DNA of 64,000 nucleotides from Ascidiaceihabitans sp034111945 (GCA_047626725.1 JBLHSG010000022.1:1-64000), one strand, 5' to 3'; shown: positions 16,705 through 25,063, numbered from the stretch's first letter. The notes: generated from the letters alone by a model not told the origin. Program-made: numbers and translations.

Positions 16705-17844
16705 ATGACTGTCAAAGGAACTACTCCTTCTTCCACTCACCCCCCACTCCTACCCACCTCGGAAGACGATATATTTCACCGTCTCCGTCTGTTGCGTTCC
16801 CGCCGGGTTGGCATTTCGACGTACAAACGTCTGCTAATTGAACACGGCACGGCGCAAAACGCGTTGGCCGCGCTACCTGAGGTAGCGCGTGCCGCCGGCG
16901 TAAAGCGGTATGACATTTGCCCCGTCGCTGACGTTGAAAAAGAAATCGCCGCTGGCTACGCGCTGGGTGCACGTCTGATTTCACACGGCGATCCCAAATT
17001 TCCCGGCACGCTGCTGGATCTGTCAGATTCGCCACCCTTTTTGTGGGCTTTGGGTGATATCAGTTTGCTACAACGCCCGATGATCGCACTGGTCGGGGCG
17101 CGCAATGCATCCTCGCTTGGGACCCGCATGGCAAAATCGCTGGCCGCAAATCTAGGCGAAGCAGGATATGTCATCGTGTCCGGCCTTGCCCGCGGCGTTG
17201 ATGCGGCGGCCCACCATGCAGCGCTTTCTACAGGCACAATCGCGGTGCAGGCTGGCGGCGTTGATGTGATGTACCCTGCGGAAAACACTGAATTGGCGAT
17301 GTCCATTGCGTCAAAAGGCCTGCGCCTTAGCGAAATGCCAATCGGATTGCAGCCAATGGCGCGCCATTTCCCCAACCGCAATCGCATTATTTCCGGTCTG
17401 TCGATCGCCACTGTAGTTGTTGAAGCTGCGGCAAAATCGGGCAGTTTGATCACGGCGCGCGATGCTTTGGATCAAGGTCGTGATGTTTTGGCGGTTCCCG
17501 GTCACCCCTTTGATGCGCGGGCGTCGGGCTGCAATATGTTGATCCGTGACGGGGCAACGTTGGTGCGTGGTGCCCAAGATGTCATTGATGCGCTTGCCCC
17601 CTTGGCCGCACCTGAACAGACCCAAATGGCGCTTGAACCTGCCCCGAAATCACGTGATTTGCGCGATACGTCCCAGTTGCACATGCAAATTTTGTCGCGC
17701 CTTGGCCCCTCCCCCGTGGCCGAGGACCAATTGATCCGCGATCTCAAGACAACCTCCGCCGAAGTGACCCCGATCTTGCTTGATCTTGAGCTAGATGGAC
17801 AGATCGTACGCCATGACGGTGGGCTGCTTGCACGGGTCAGTTAA
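16705..17844 (+). CDS. dprA: DNA-processing protein DprA
   Basis: A 379-residue protein that protects incoming single-stranded DNA and loads RecA during natural transformation. A helix-hairpin-like N-terminal part (RLLRSRRVGISTYKRLL near 27-43) precedes the Rossmann-like core with IALVGARNASSLGTRMA near 126, VIVSGLARGVDAAAHHAAL near 153 and FPNRNRIISGLSIATVVVEA near 228, and a C-terminal winged-helix DML1-like part. The start ATG is preceded by GGACGGAGCC. Its presence, with the pilus locus nearby, does not prove competence since most bacteria keep dprA. It lies 121 bases before topA. Confidence 0.95.
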   Translation: MTVKGTTPSSTHPPLLPTSEDDIFHRLRLLRSRRVGISTYKRLLIEHGTAQNALAALPEVARAAGVKRYDICPVADVEKEIAAGYALGARLISHGDPKFPGTLLDLSDSPPFLWALGDISLLQRPMIALVGARNASSLGTRMAKSLAANLGEAGYVIVSGLARGVDAAAHHAALSTGTIAVQAGGVDVMYPAENTELAMSIASKGLRLSEMPIGLQPMARHFPNRNRIISGLSIATVVVEAAAKSGSLITARDALDQGRDVLAVPGHPFDARASGCNMLIRDGATLVRGAQDVIDALAPLAAPEQTQMALEPAPKSRDLRDTSQLHMQILSRLGPSPVAEDQLIRDLKTTSAEVTPILLDLELDGQIVRHDGGLLARVS

Positions 17845-17965
17845 CGCCTGAAATCCAAACCAATTTCGCCATCACAAACCACGTGTGTTGACATTCCGCA
17901 CTTGCACACCACATCTTGCGCGGCCATAGACGCCCAGAATTTCTTCGCAAAAGGTGCCCCAGTAC

Positions 17966-20641
17966 ATGCCAGTCGTTGTTGTTGAATCCCCGGCCAAAGC
18001 CAAAACCATCAACAAATATTTGGGCGATAATTATACTGTCCTCGCATCCTACGGCCACGTGCGGGATTTGCCGCCCAAAGACGGTTCAGTCGATACTGAA
18101 AACGGCTTTGAGATGCTGTGGGAAATTGGCAGCGACAGCAAAAAACACGTCAAAGCGATCACCGATGCGTTGAAAAACGACAACGAACTGATCCTCGCGA
18201 CTGACCCGGACCGCGAAGGCGAAGCAATCAGCTGGCACTTGCAAGAAGCGCTGACAAAACGCAAAGCCATCAACAAAGACACCCCCGTCAGCCGCGTTGT
18301 TTTTAACGCGATTACGAAGACTGCCGTCACCGAAGCGATGAAAAACCCGCGCCAGGTCGACATGCCATTGGTCGAGGCCTATTTGGCCCGCCGCGCGCTA
18401 GATTACCTTGTTGGCTTTAACCTATCGCCGGTTTTGTGGCGCAAATTGCCAGGTGCAAAATCTGCGGGCCGCGTGCAATCGGTTTGCCTGCGCATCCTGA
18501 CCGAACGCGAGATGGAAATCGAAGCGTTTAAAAACCGCGAATACTGGTCTGTCAAAGCGATCCTTTCGACCCCGCGCGGTCAAGAATTTGAAGCGCGCCT
18601 AACCGTTTTGGCCGGCAAAAAGCTTGAGCGGTTTGACATCGAGAATCAGACCCAAGCCGAATTGGCCGAAAGCGCGATCAACAGTCGCGACCTGAAAATT
18701 CAGTCGGTTGAGGCCAAACCCGGCTCGCGCAACCCGTCACCGCCCTTCATGACGTCGACCCTACAACAAGAAGCCAGCCGCAAATTCGGCATGGGCGCGC
18801 GCCAAGCCATGAGCACCGCGCAGCGTTTGTACGAAGCTGGCCACATCACATACATGCGGACCGATGGCATCGACATGGCCCCCGAGGCCGTCGTGATGGC
18901 GCGCGATGCGATCAAAGACCGGTACGGCGCTGATTACGTGCCATCCGCCCCGCGCGTTTACAAAAACAAAGCCAAGAACGCCCAAGAAGCGCACGAATGT
19001 ATTCGTCCGACCGAAATGACCAAGGCCGTTGATGACCTAAAAATCATGGATGCCGATCAGCGCAAACTGTATGATCTGATCTGGAAGCGGACGCTGGCCT
19101 GTCAAATGGAATCAGCGCGTCTGGAACGTACAACAGTCGACATCGGGTCTGATGACGAACAGATCACATTGCGTGCCACCGGTCAGGTTATGTTGTTCGA
19201 CGGCTTTATGAAAATCTACGAAGAAGGTCGCGATGATGTGGTCGTTGATGACGATGACAAACGTCTGCCGCAGATCACTCAGGGTGAAAAAGCTGACAAA
19301 AAATCTGTCACCCCAGAACAGCATTTCACCCAACCACCGCCGCGCTACACCGAGGCGACATTGGTGAAACGCATGGAAGAATTGGGCATTGGCCGCCCGT
19401 CGACCTATGCGTCGGTTGTGACCACGATCCAAGACCGCGAGTATGTGCGAAAGGAAAAGAACCGTTTGATTCCAGAGGACAAGGGCCGCTTGGTCATTGC
19501 GTTTTTGGAAAACTATTTCCGCAAATACGTCGGTTATAATTTCACGGCGTCTTTGGAAGAAGAACTGGACGATGTCAGCGCTGGTGATCGCAACTATAAA
19601 GATGTGCTGGCGTCATTCTGGAAAGACTTCTCGGCCTCGATTGCTGAAACATCCGAACTTCGGATCACCGAAGTGCTGGAAAAAATCAACGAAGTGTTGG
19701 AACCCCATTTGTTCCCCGCGCTTGAGGGCGGCGGCGATCCGCGTCTTTGCCCGAACTGTGAAATTGGCCGTTTGTCTATGCGCACGGCCCGGTCCGGCGG
19801 CGCGTTTATTGGCTGCTCGAACTACCCTGAATGCCGCTACACCCGCGCATTTGGTCCTCCCGGTGCCGAAGATAACGGTGGCATTCCACCCGAAGGCAAA
19901 GTGTTGGGCGAAGATGCAGGCGACAAGATTTCCGCATTCAAAGGACGTTTTGGCCCCTACGTGCAGCGCGGCGAAGTCACCGAAGAAAACAAAAAGCCAC
20001 CACGCCAGTCGATCCCCAAGGATTGGCCACCTGCCGATGTGGACCTGAAACAAGCGTTAATGTTGTTGTCCCTGCCCCGCGAAATCGGACCACACCCCGA
20101 AGATGGCATTATGGTTTGGGCAAATATTGGCCGCTACGGACCGTACATCAAACACGCCGTGTCGACATCAGAGCGTGGCGGGACCAATGCCAACCTCGAA
20201 GGTATCGACGAAGTTTGGACCGTGGGCATGAACCGCGCCGCACAATTGCTGGCTGAAAAGATCGCCAGCCGTGGCACCCGTGGGCAACCCGCAGTGCCGA
20301 TCCGCGAGATGGGCGAGCACCCAGATATGGGTGGGCCGGTCAACATCATGAAAGGCAAATACGGGCCTTATGTGAAGTGGGAAAAGGTAAACGCGACAGT
20401 TCCAAAAGAGATCGAGCCAGAAGACCTAACGATTGATCAAGCTGTGATCCTGATCGAGGAAAAGCTGGCGAAGTCACCGGCCAAGCGCAAAGCGGCAACC
20501 AAAAAGAAGCCTGCCGCTAAGAAACCAGCGGCCAAGAAAACCGCTGCGAAAAAAGCGCCCGCCAAAAAAGCTGCGACAGCGAAAAAGCCTGCTGCCAAGA
20601 AGCCAGCCGCTAAAAAGGCAGCACCAAAAGCCGAAGAATAG
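17966..20641 (+). CDS. topA: DNA topoisomerase I
   Basis: An 891-residue type IA topoisomerase that relaxes negative supercoils. The TOPRIM fold holds VVVESPAKAKTINKYLG at 3-19 and DPDREGEAISWHL near 77-89; the catalytic tyrosine is about residue 296 in ITYMRTDG. One four-cysteine zinc ribbon (CPNCEIGRL to CSNYPEC) is near 595-625, followed by GRFGPYVQRG-type repeats. The last ~55 residues are almost pure Lys, Ala and Pro, a histone-H1-like tail common in this group that should bind DNA. A GTG at 17954 is open in frame, but the ATG at 17966 gives the standard MPVVVVESPAKAK start and has AAGG 11 bases ahead. Confidence 0.96.
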   Translation: MPVVVVESPAKAKTINKYLGDNYTVLASYGHVRDLPPKDGSVDTENGFEMLWEIGSDSKKHVKAITDALKNDNELILATDPDREGEAISWHLQEALTKRKAINKDTPVSRVVFNAITKTAVTEAMKNPRQVDMPLVEAYLARRALDYLVGFNLSPVLWRKLPGAKSAGRVQSVCLRILTEREMEIEAFKNREYWSVKAILSTPRGQEFEARLTVLAGKKLERFDIENQTQAELAESAINSRDLKIQSVEAKPGSRNPSPPFMTSTLQQEASRKFGMGARQAMSTAQRLYEAGHITYMRTDGIDMAPEAVVMARDAIKDRYGADYVPSAPRVYKNKAKNAQEAHECIRPTEMTKAVDDLKIMDADQRKLYDLIWKRTLACQMESARLERTTVDIGSDDEQITLRATGQVMLFDGFMKIYEEGRDDVVVDDDDKRLPQITQGEKADKKSVTPEQHFTQPPPRYTEATLVKRMEELGIGRPSTYASVVTTIQDREYVRKEKNRLIPEDKGRLVIAFLENYFRKYVGYNFTASLEEELDDVSAGDRNYKDVLASFWKDFSASIAETSELRITEVLEKINEVLEPHLFPALEGGGDPRLCPNCEIGRLSMRTARSGGAFIGCSNYPECRYTRAFGPPGAEDNGGIPPEGKVLGEDAGDKISAFKGRFGPYVQRGEVTEENKKPPRQSIPKDWPPADVDLKQALMLLSLPREIGPHPEDGIMVWANIGRYGPYIKHAVSTSERGGTNANLEGIDEVWTVGMNRAAQLLAEKIASRGTRGQPAVPIREMGEHPDMGGPVNIMKGKYGPYVKWEKVNATVPKEIEPEDLTIDQAVILIEEKLAKSPAKRKAATKKKPAAKKPAAKKTAAKKAPAKKAATAKKPAAKKPAAKKAAPKAEE

Positions 20642-20647
20642 TTCGGG

Positions 20648-20674
20648 CGCAGATCGTCAATCAGATGATCTGCG
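20648..20674 (+). terminator. Possible topA terminator
   Basis: CGCAGATC at 20648-20655 and GATCTGCG at 20667-20674 form a perfect 8-base-pair stem seven bases after the topA stop. The following GATTTG is only weakly T-rich, so termination is plausible, not certain. A competing pairing CGTCAA/TTGACG overlaps it. Confidence 0.45.
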
Positions 20675-20702
20675 GATTTGACGGCCCGATGTCTTGATAT
20701 TT

Positions 20703-20752
20703 GGGTTAAGAAGACGACTTTGGCCTCACCGGTTAAAGCGTCTTCTTAATCC
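20703..20752. promoter_or_regulatory. Long inverted repeat upstream of scoA
   Basis: GGGTTAAGAAGACG at 20703-20716 pairs with CGTCTTCTTAATCC at 20739-20752: 14 pairs including one G-U, around a 22-base loop. It lies 84 bases before the scoA start and has no T-run after it, so an operator or an mRNA leader structure is more likely than a terminator. The left arm is part of an extragenic motif (GATATTTGGG...AAGAAG) found elsewhere in the window. Confidence 0.45.
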
Positions 20753-20835
20753 GCGACGCTACGGCATGTCAGTTCATTGACTCTGCCGCAGTGCAGCGTC
20801 AAAAACCTTGCAACACCATGTTGGAGGGAGTTTCC

Positions 20836-21546
20836 ATGAAAAAAGTATTTGGATCAGCAGCCGAGGCCTTGGATGGCCTGTTGCATGATGGAATGTTCAT
20901 CGCATCAGGCGGATTTGGCCTGTGTGGAATCCCCGAATTGCTGCTGGACGCAATCAAAGACGCCGGCACCAAAAACCTGACATTTGCTTCGAACAATGCA
21001 GGCGTTGATGATTTCGGGATCGGCATTTTGCTGCAAACCAAGCAGGTCAAAAAGATGATCAGCTCTTATGTTGGTGAAAACGCTGAATTTATGCGTCAGT
21101 ATCTAAGCGGCGAATTGGAACTGGAATTCAACCCGCAAGGCACATTGGCCGAACGTATGCGCGCAGGCGGCTGTGGAATTCCCGGCTTTTATACAAAGAC
21201 CGGCGTTGGCACCGTGATCGCAGATGGCAAAGAGCACAAAGATTTCACAGACTCTGATGGCAAAACCCAAACCTACATCATGGAAGAAGGCATCGTTGCC
21301 GACCTTGCCATCGTGAAGGCATGGAAAGCGGACGCGACAGGCAATCTGGTGTTCCGCAAAACTGCGCGCAATTTTAACCCGCCCGCTGCCATGTGCGGCA
21401 AAATCTGTGTGGTCGAGGTCGAAGAAATCGTGCCGACAGGGTCCCTAGACCCCGACAGCATCCACCTGCCCGGCATTTATGTGCACCGCATCATCACAGG
21501 CGCACACGAAAAACGCATCGAACAACGTACGGTAAGGAGCGCATAA
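20836..21546 (+). CDS. scoA: 3-oxoacid CoA-transferase subunit A
   Basis: The 236-residue alpha subunit of a succinyl-CoA:3-ketoacid CoA transferase, which activates acetoacetate for breakdown or makes it from acetoacetyl-CoA. It has the family opening KKVFGSAAEALDG, the glycine-rich CoA loop SGGFGLCGIPELLLDAI near 20-36, NNAGVDDFGIGILL near 55 and GCGIPGFYTKTGVGT near 113. The ATG at 20836 follows the strong site TTGGAGGGAG; an in-frame upstream ATG at 20791 lacks one. The scoB start follows its stop by one base. Acetate- or glutaconate-type transferases are alternatives, but the pairing and motifs favour the 3-oxoacid type. Confidence 0.93.
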   Translation: MKKVFGSAAEALDGLLHDGMFIASGGFGLCGIPELLLDAIKDAGTKNLTFASNNAGVDDFGIGILLQTKQVKKMISSYVGENAEFMRQYLSGELELEFNPQGTLAERMRAGGCGIPGFYTKTGVGTVIADGKEHKDFTDSDGKTQTYIMEEGIVADLAIVKAWKADATGNLVFRKTARNFNPPAAMCGKICVVEVEEIVPTGSLDPDSIHLPGIYVHRIITGAHEKRIEQRTVRSA

Positions 21547-21547
21547 T

Positions 21548-22171
21548 ATGTGGGATCGCAATCAAATGGCGGAACGCGCCGCGCAGGAACTTCAGGACGG
21601 CTGGTACGTGAACCTTGGCATCGGGATTCCGACGCTGGTGTCCAACTACATCCCCGAAGGCATCGAAGTAACGCTGCAATCTGAAAACGGCATGTTGGGC
21701 ATGGGCCCCTTTCCGATCGAAGGCACCGAGGACGCGGACCTGATCAACGCTGGCAAACAGACCATCACCGAACTGCCGCAAACCGCCTATTTCGATAGCG
21801 CGCAATCCTTCGGCATGATCCGTGGTGGCAAAATCGCTATGGCGATCCTTGGCGCGATGGAAGTTGCTGAAAACGGTGACCTTGCCAACTGGATGATCCC
21901 CGGCAAGCTGGTCAAAGGCATGGGCGGTGCCATGGATTTGGTCGCAGGCGTCGGCCGTGTGGTTGTGGTTATGGATCACACCAACAAACACGGCGACAGT
22001 AAAGTATTGGCGGAATGCACCTTGCCACTGACCGGTCAAAAGGTCGTCGACCGCATCATCACCAACCTAGGTGTGCTGGATGTCGTGACTGGCGGTCTAA
22101 AGATCGTTGAATGCGCAGAAGGTGTAACAGAGGCCGAATTGCGCGCCGCGACCCAAGCGAAAATCGTCTAA
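21548..22171 (+). CDS. scoB: 3-oxoacid CoA-transferase subunit B
   Basis: The 207-residue beta subunit carrying the catalytic glutamate, E46 in LQSENGMLGMGP, which forms the CoA thioester intermediate. GWYVNLGIGIPTLVSNY at 18-34 and GKLVKGMGGAMDLVAG near 117-132 are typical. The AAGGAGCGCATAAT site overlaps the end of scoA, so the subunits are made together. Length is complete. A hairpin terminator follows within ten bases. Confidence 0.95.
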   Translation: MWDRNQMAERAAQELQDGWYVNLGIGIPTLVSNYIPEGIEVTLQSENGMLGMGPFPIEGTEDADLINAGKQTITELPQTAYFDSAQSFGMIRGGKIAMAILGAMEVAENGDLANWMIPGKLVKGMGGAMDLVAGVGRVVVVMDHTNKHGDSKVLAECTLPLTGQKVVDRIITNLGVLDVVTGGLKIVECAEGVTEAELRAATQAKIV

Positions 22172-22179
22172 AATAAAAT

Positions 22180-22212
22180 GACGCGCCGGATCAAAACCCG
22201 ATCTGGCGCGTC
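22180..22212. terminator. Shared terminator between scoB and the transglycosylase gene
   Basis: GACGCGCCGGATC pairs with GATCTGGCGCGTC (one G-U) around a seven-base loop. It fills most of the 43-base gap between two convergent genes, so it can serve both. Confidence 0.78.
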
Positions 22213-22214
22213 GA

Positions 22215-23030
22215 CTACTTCATCATTGCGAACACACAGCCGTCGCTGATCAGTTCCGGTGGTGTCAGGCACAAGCCACGCGCCACTTGGAACGCGGCCA
22301 GTACTTTGGGCACGTAATCGCGGGTTTCTGCAAACGGCGGCACACCTTCGTATTTGCGCACTGATCCTTCGCCTGCATTATATCCAGCCAGCACCAAAAT
22401 CGGGTCGTTGTCGAATTTCCCCATCAGCCAGTCCAGATATTTGACGCCACCCGCAATGTTTTGCGCAGCCACTAAGCTGTCCGTGACGCCAAATCGCGAG
22501 GCCGTGGCTGGCATCAACTGCATTAACCCTTGGGCACCCGCCCCACTGACCGCGTCTGCCTTGCCTGCGGATTCGATGGTCATGACCGCCAGAACCAACG
22601 CCGGCGACACTTCGGTCCCGATGGTTGATTTCAAAATATCGATGCCGCGCACACGGGCGATGTCTTGCATGACGGCCAATCGCGGGCTGGCGACTTTGTT
22701 GTTCGATCCGGCCAACGCCGACATCGCGACCTGCAATCGCCCGGCCCCTGCCTGATCCAGGTCAGGCGACACCTTATCCCAGAACCAGTCGTATTTCGCA
22801 TCAGGGCGACGTGGGGCCGCGGCATTCGCGGTTGATGTCGGATTGGCGGGCTTTGGCGTTTTGGCCTGTGCCTCAGGATCGATCTGGATGGTGATGCGTT
22901 TTGATCCCGCAGCTTTTGGCGGCTTTATCCGTTTGGCAGAAAAGTCAGGAAACGGCTTTGGCCCCTCAGCATGCGCCGAAAAAGACAGACCCATCGATAA
23001 AATGAGGATCATCGTAAATAATTTTCGCAT
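22215..23030 (-). CDS. Lytic transglycosylase (SLT family)
   Basis: A 271-residue periplasmic enzyme that cleaves peptidoglycan glycan strands. A signal peptide covers residues 1-21 (ending SFSAHA). A Pro/Lys-rich linker leads to the SLT domain, where E153 in MTIESAGKADAVSGAGAQG is the catalytic acid, followed by GLMQLMPATASRFGV near 168 and the LAGYNAGEGSVRKY motif near 214. The tail has two cysteines (ARGLCL, DGCVF) that may form a disulfide. It lies beside the Tad pilus locus, divergently transcribed; a role in opening the wall for the pilus is a guess from position. Confidence 0.9.
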   Translation of the reverse strand: MRKLFTMILILSMGLSFSAHAEGPKPFPDFSAKRIKPPKAAGSKRITIQIDPEAQAKTPKPANPTSTANAAAPRRPDAKYDWFWDKVSPDLDQAGAGRLQVAMSALAGSNNKVASPRLAVMQDIARVRGIDILKSTIGTEVSPALVLAVMTIESAGKADAVSGAGAQGLMQLMPATASRFGVTDSLVAAQNIAGGVKYLDWLMGKFDNDPILVLAGYNAGEGSVRKYEGVPPFAETRDYVPKVLAAFQVARGLCLTPPELISDGCVFAMMK

Positions 23031-23409
23031 TTTTGCTGCCCGCTGGTGCGCCGATTGTTCGGCTTTGCCTGTTTTATGGGGTCACTATTGCAGATTTTCA
23101 GCGTTTCAACCAGCAAATCGGGCACAGAAGATGGCGATCCTGCCACATTTGGCGGATTTGCAGAACAGATTAACAACTTGTGAAGATTTATCAGACTTTA
23201 AGATCGTTTAAAATCAGCAAGTTAATCGTTAATTTTCTACAAACACCGCAAAAAGTGCAAAAGCCATATTTGCAGTCAAATTCATGCCTCAATCAAAGTG
23301 CAAAACATGTTCATACCAAGTCGGACAGGCTCAATTGAGAGAGTGAGCCGCTAACGCCGACAAGGTCGAAACTGAAAAAAAACTTACTGATCCTTTGGAG
23401 GGACATACC
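23031..23409. promoter_or_regulatory. 379-base AT-rich gap with the divergent promoters of the transglycosylase and the pilus locus
   Basis: No gene is visible on either strand. The section 23160-23290 is clearly more AT-rich than its surroundings and holds four TTAA tetramers at 23170, 23198, 23208 and 23222 with a fifth at 23229. TTAA pairs recall CtrA sites, which control pilin genes in Caulobacter, but the spacings here are 6 and 3 bases, not the 7 of the consensus. The repeated AAAGTGCAAAA (near 23252 and 23297) is a second possible element. The flp leader ends with the ribosome site TTTGGAGGG. Confidence 0.5.
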
Positions 23410-23592
23410 ATGATGAAATTTATCAAAAACTTCCGTAAAGATGAAAACGGCGCCGTAACTGTTGACTGGGTTGTTTTGACCGCAGCCGTAGTTGGCCTGG
23501 CCGTTGCAGCGTACACATCCATCGAAACCGGTGCGACTGAGCTGACAACAGACACAGACACATTCTTGCAAGCACAAGACCCTAACGCATAA
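23410..23592 (+). CDS. Flp family type IVb pilin (first copy)
   Basis: A 60-residue pilin precursor. A short basic leader (MMKFIKNFRKDENG) is followed by the hydrophobic N-terminal helix AVTVDWVVLTAAVVGLAVA. The prepilin peptidase should cut after G14; positions +5 and +6 of the mature chain are Asp and Trp, where classic Flp pilins have Glu and Tyr. The mature protein would be about 46 residues and ends in a Thr/Asp-rich tail. The ATG at 23410 follows TTTGGAGGG; a second ATG is the next codon. Its terminator downstream suggests it is made in excess over the rest of the locus. Confidence 0.9.
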   Translation: MMKFIKNFRKDENGAVTVDWVVLTAAVVGLAVAAYTSIETGATELTTDTDTFLQAQDPNA

Positions 23593-23621
23593 GCGTCGGT
23601 CTGACTTAAGCAGCAGAATTT

Positions 23622-23656
23622 AGGGTCGCGACCGCACTATGGACGCGGCCCTTTTT
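23622..23656 (+). terminator. Terminator after the first pilin gene
   Basis: AGGGTCGCGACC at 23622-23633 pairs with GGACGCGGCCCT at 23641-23652 (one G-U, one mismatch), followed by TTTTT. A hairpin with a T-tract right after a pilin gene should let pilin be transcribed far above the assembly genes. Confidence 0.8.
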
Positions 23657-23726
23657 ACAACGGGCTTTTGGTTTTGAACCCTGGCCGTGCCGCTAAAAAT
23701 TGCCGGCTAATGAGTAGGAAACTGTT

Positions 23727-23903
23727 ATGTTGAAAAAATTCAAATCCTTCGTGAATGACCAAAACGGCGCTGTAACTGTCGACTGGGTTGTTCTGTGCGC
23801 TGGCATTGTGGCCTTGGCCGCGTCGATCGTTGTTGCGATGCAAACTGGTACGTTGACCTTGTCGTCTTCGGTTACAGACATGCTGTCCAACTGGTCGTTC
23901 TAA
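23727..23903 (+). CDS. Flp family type IVb pilin (second copy)
   Basis: A 58-residue precursor closely related to the first pilin: leader MLKKFKSFVNDQNG, then AVTVDWVVLCAGIVALAAS. The cleavage site and the D+5, W+6 pair are the same; the C-terminal part differs completely (ends MLSNWSF) and there is a cysteine in the helix. The ribosome site AGGAAA lies seven bases before the ATG. It may be a minor pilin, a tip subunit or an alternative major subunit; the sequence does not tell which. Confidence 0.85.
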   Translation: MLKKFKSFVNDQNGAVTVDWVVLCAGIVALAASIVVAMQTGTLTLSSSVTDMLSNWSF

Positions 23904-23928
23904 ATTATTAACGTCCGACACGGTGGCC

Positions 23929-23946
23929 GCGCATCATATTATGCGC
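23929..23946 (+). terminator. Small hairpin after the second pilin gene
   Basis: GCGCAT and ATGCGC form a 6-base-pair stem with a CATATT loop 26 bases after the pilin stop. There is no T-run, so it is a weak terminator or an mRNA end stabiliser. Confidence 0.35.
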
Positions 23947-24106
23947 CCCCTGTCCTTGCGAAAACGATGTTTGCCCGGGCCTGGCTTGTGCAAAACGTCG
24001 TGTAAAAACCACATCCGCTCCATCTGGTCGCCACAATTTGCGGTGTACAACAGGCTGAGCAATCATGGCCATACAGGTGGTCTAAAACATTAAAAGAGGT
24101 GACATC

Positions 24107-24970
24107 ATGCGAATGGTATTTGGACTTGTGCTTATCGTGGGCGTCGCGCTTGCTGGTGGCGCGGTTTATCTCGCCAAAGAGCAATTTGGCGCATATCAAA
24201 CCGAGCTGGCAAAAGAACGTGCCGCACGCGAAAGTATTGTCCCCACCGTCGACGTTTACGTGGCAGACCGCCAATTGAAATACGGCGAAGCCATCGCGGC
24301 AGAGGACGTTCGAATAGTCAGCTGGCCAGAAAACGCCATCCCCGAGGGCGCATTCATCGGCGAACACAGCCTATATTCCGAAACAGAAACCGAATTGCGC
24401 GTTGTTTTGCGGGCCATGGAAAAAGATGAGGCCATCTTGGCCATCAAAGTCTCTGAACCAGGCGAAGAAGCAGGCATTACATCACGTCTGGAGCGCGGCA
24501 TGCGTGCCTTTGCGATCCGGGTTGATGTGGCCAGCGGCGTATCAGGATTTCTACGCCCCGATGACCGTGTCGACATCTATTGGACCGGACGTCTGGAACG
24601 TGGCAGCGGCAACGGATCTAGCTCTAGTGAAGTCACCAAATTGATCGAAGCCGGCGTTAAGTTGATCGCGATTGACCAATCCGCAGCCGGCGATCTAAGC
24701 GGTGCAGTGATTGCACGGACCGTGACCGTCTCTGTTAAACCGGAACAGGTCGGGGCCCTCGCCCAAGCCCAATCCACCGGCAGTCTATCACTGTCATTGG
24801 TTGGGGCCGACGATGATACAGTCGCTGGTGCAGTCAACGTCGACCAACGTTCATTGTTAGGTCTGGCAGCCCGCGAAGATACTGTAGAACTGGAAGCAAA
24901 GAAGGTTTGTACCATCCGCACACGCCGCGGTGCAGAGGTTCTGGAAATACCAATTCCTTGCACAAACTAA
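24107..24970 (+). CDS. cpaB: Flp pilus assembly protein CpaB
   Basis: A 287-residue periplasmic protein that helps the secretin of the Flp pilus. The N-terminal helix (VFGLVLIVGVALAGGAVYL) anchors or exports it, and the SAF-like domain follows at about 45-110 (VPTVDVYVADRQLKYGEAI, EDVRIVSWPENAIPEGAF). A second domain has RLERGMRAFAIRVDVASGVSGF and LRPDDRVDIYW near 123-155. The site AAGAGGTGACATC precedes the ATG. It lies between the pilins and cpaC as in most Tad loci. Confidence 0.93.
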   Translation: MRMVFGLVLIVGVALAGGAVYLAKEQFGAYQTELAKERAARESIVPTVDVYVADRQLKYGEAIAAEDVRIVSWPENAIPEGAFIGEHSLYSETETELRVVLRAMEKDEAILAIKVSEPGEEAGITSRLERGMRAFAIRVDVASGVSGFLRPDDRVDIYWTGRLERGSGNGSSSSEVTKLIEAGVKLIAIDQSAAGDLSGAVIARTVTVSVKPEQVGALAQAQSTGSLSLSLVGADDDTVAGAVNVDQRSLLGLAAREDTVELEAKKVCTIRTRRGAEVLEIPIPCTN

Positions 24971-25033
24971 ACTATTCCAAATCAACACAGGGATAAGTTT
25001 TCCGAAAGGATCTGATCCCAAATCAATCTGTTA

Positions 25034-25063
25034 ACAGGTGTCGCCCGCAACGGCGGCACCTGT
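25034..25063 (+). terminator. Hairpin in the cpaB-cpaC gap
   Basis: ACAGGTGTCGCC and GGCGGCACCTGT form a 12-base-pair stem (one G-U) with loop CGCAAC, followed by GCCATTTTCG. In the 238-base gap it probably limits read-through from cpaB, which would imply a separate promoter for cpaC onward. Confidence 0.6.

Noticed and set aside
23198..23232. A CtrA binding site ahead of the pilin genes
   Set aside because: The TTAA pairs are 6 and 3 bases apart, not the 7-base spacing of the consensus, so no site is called.
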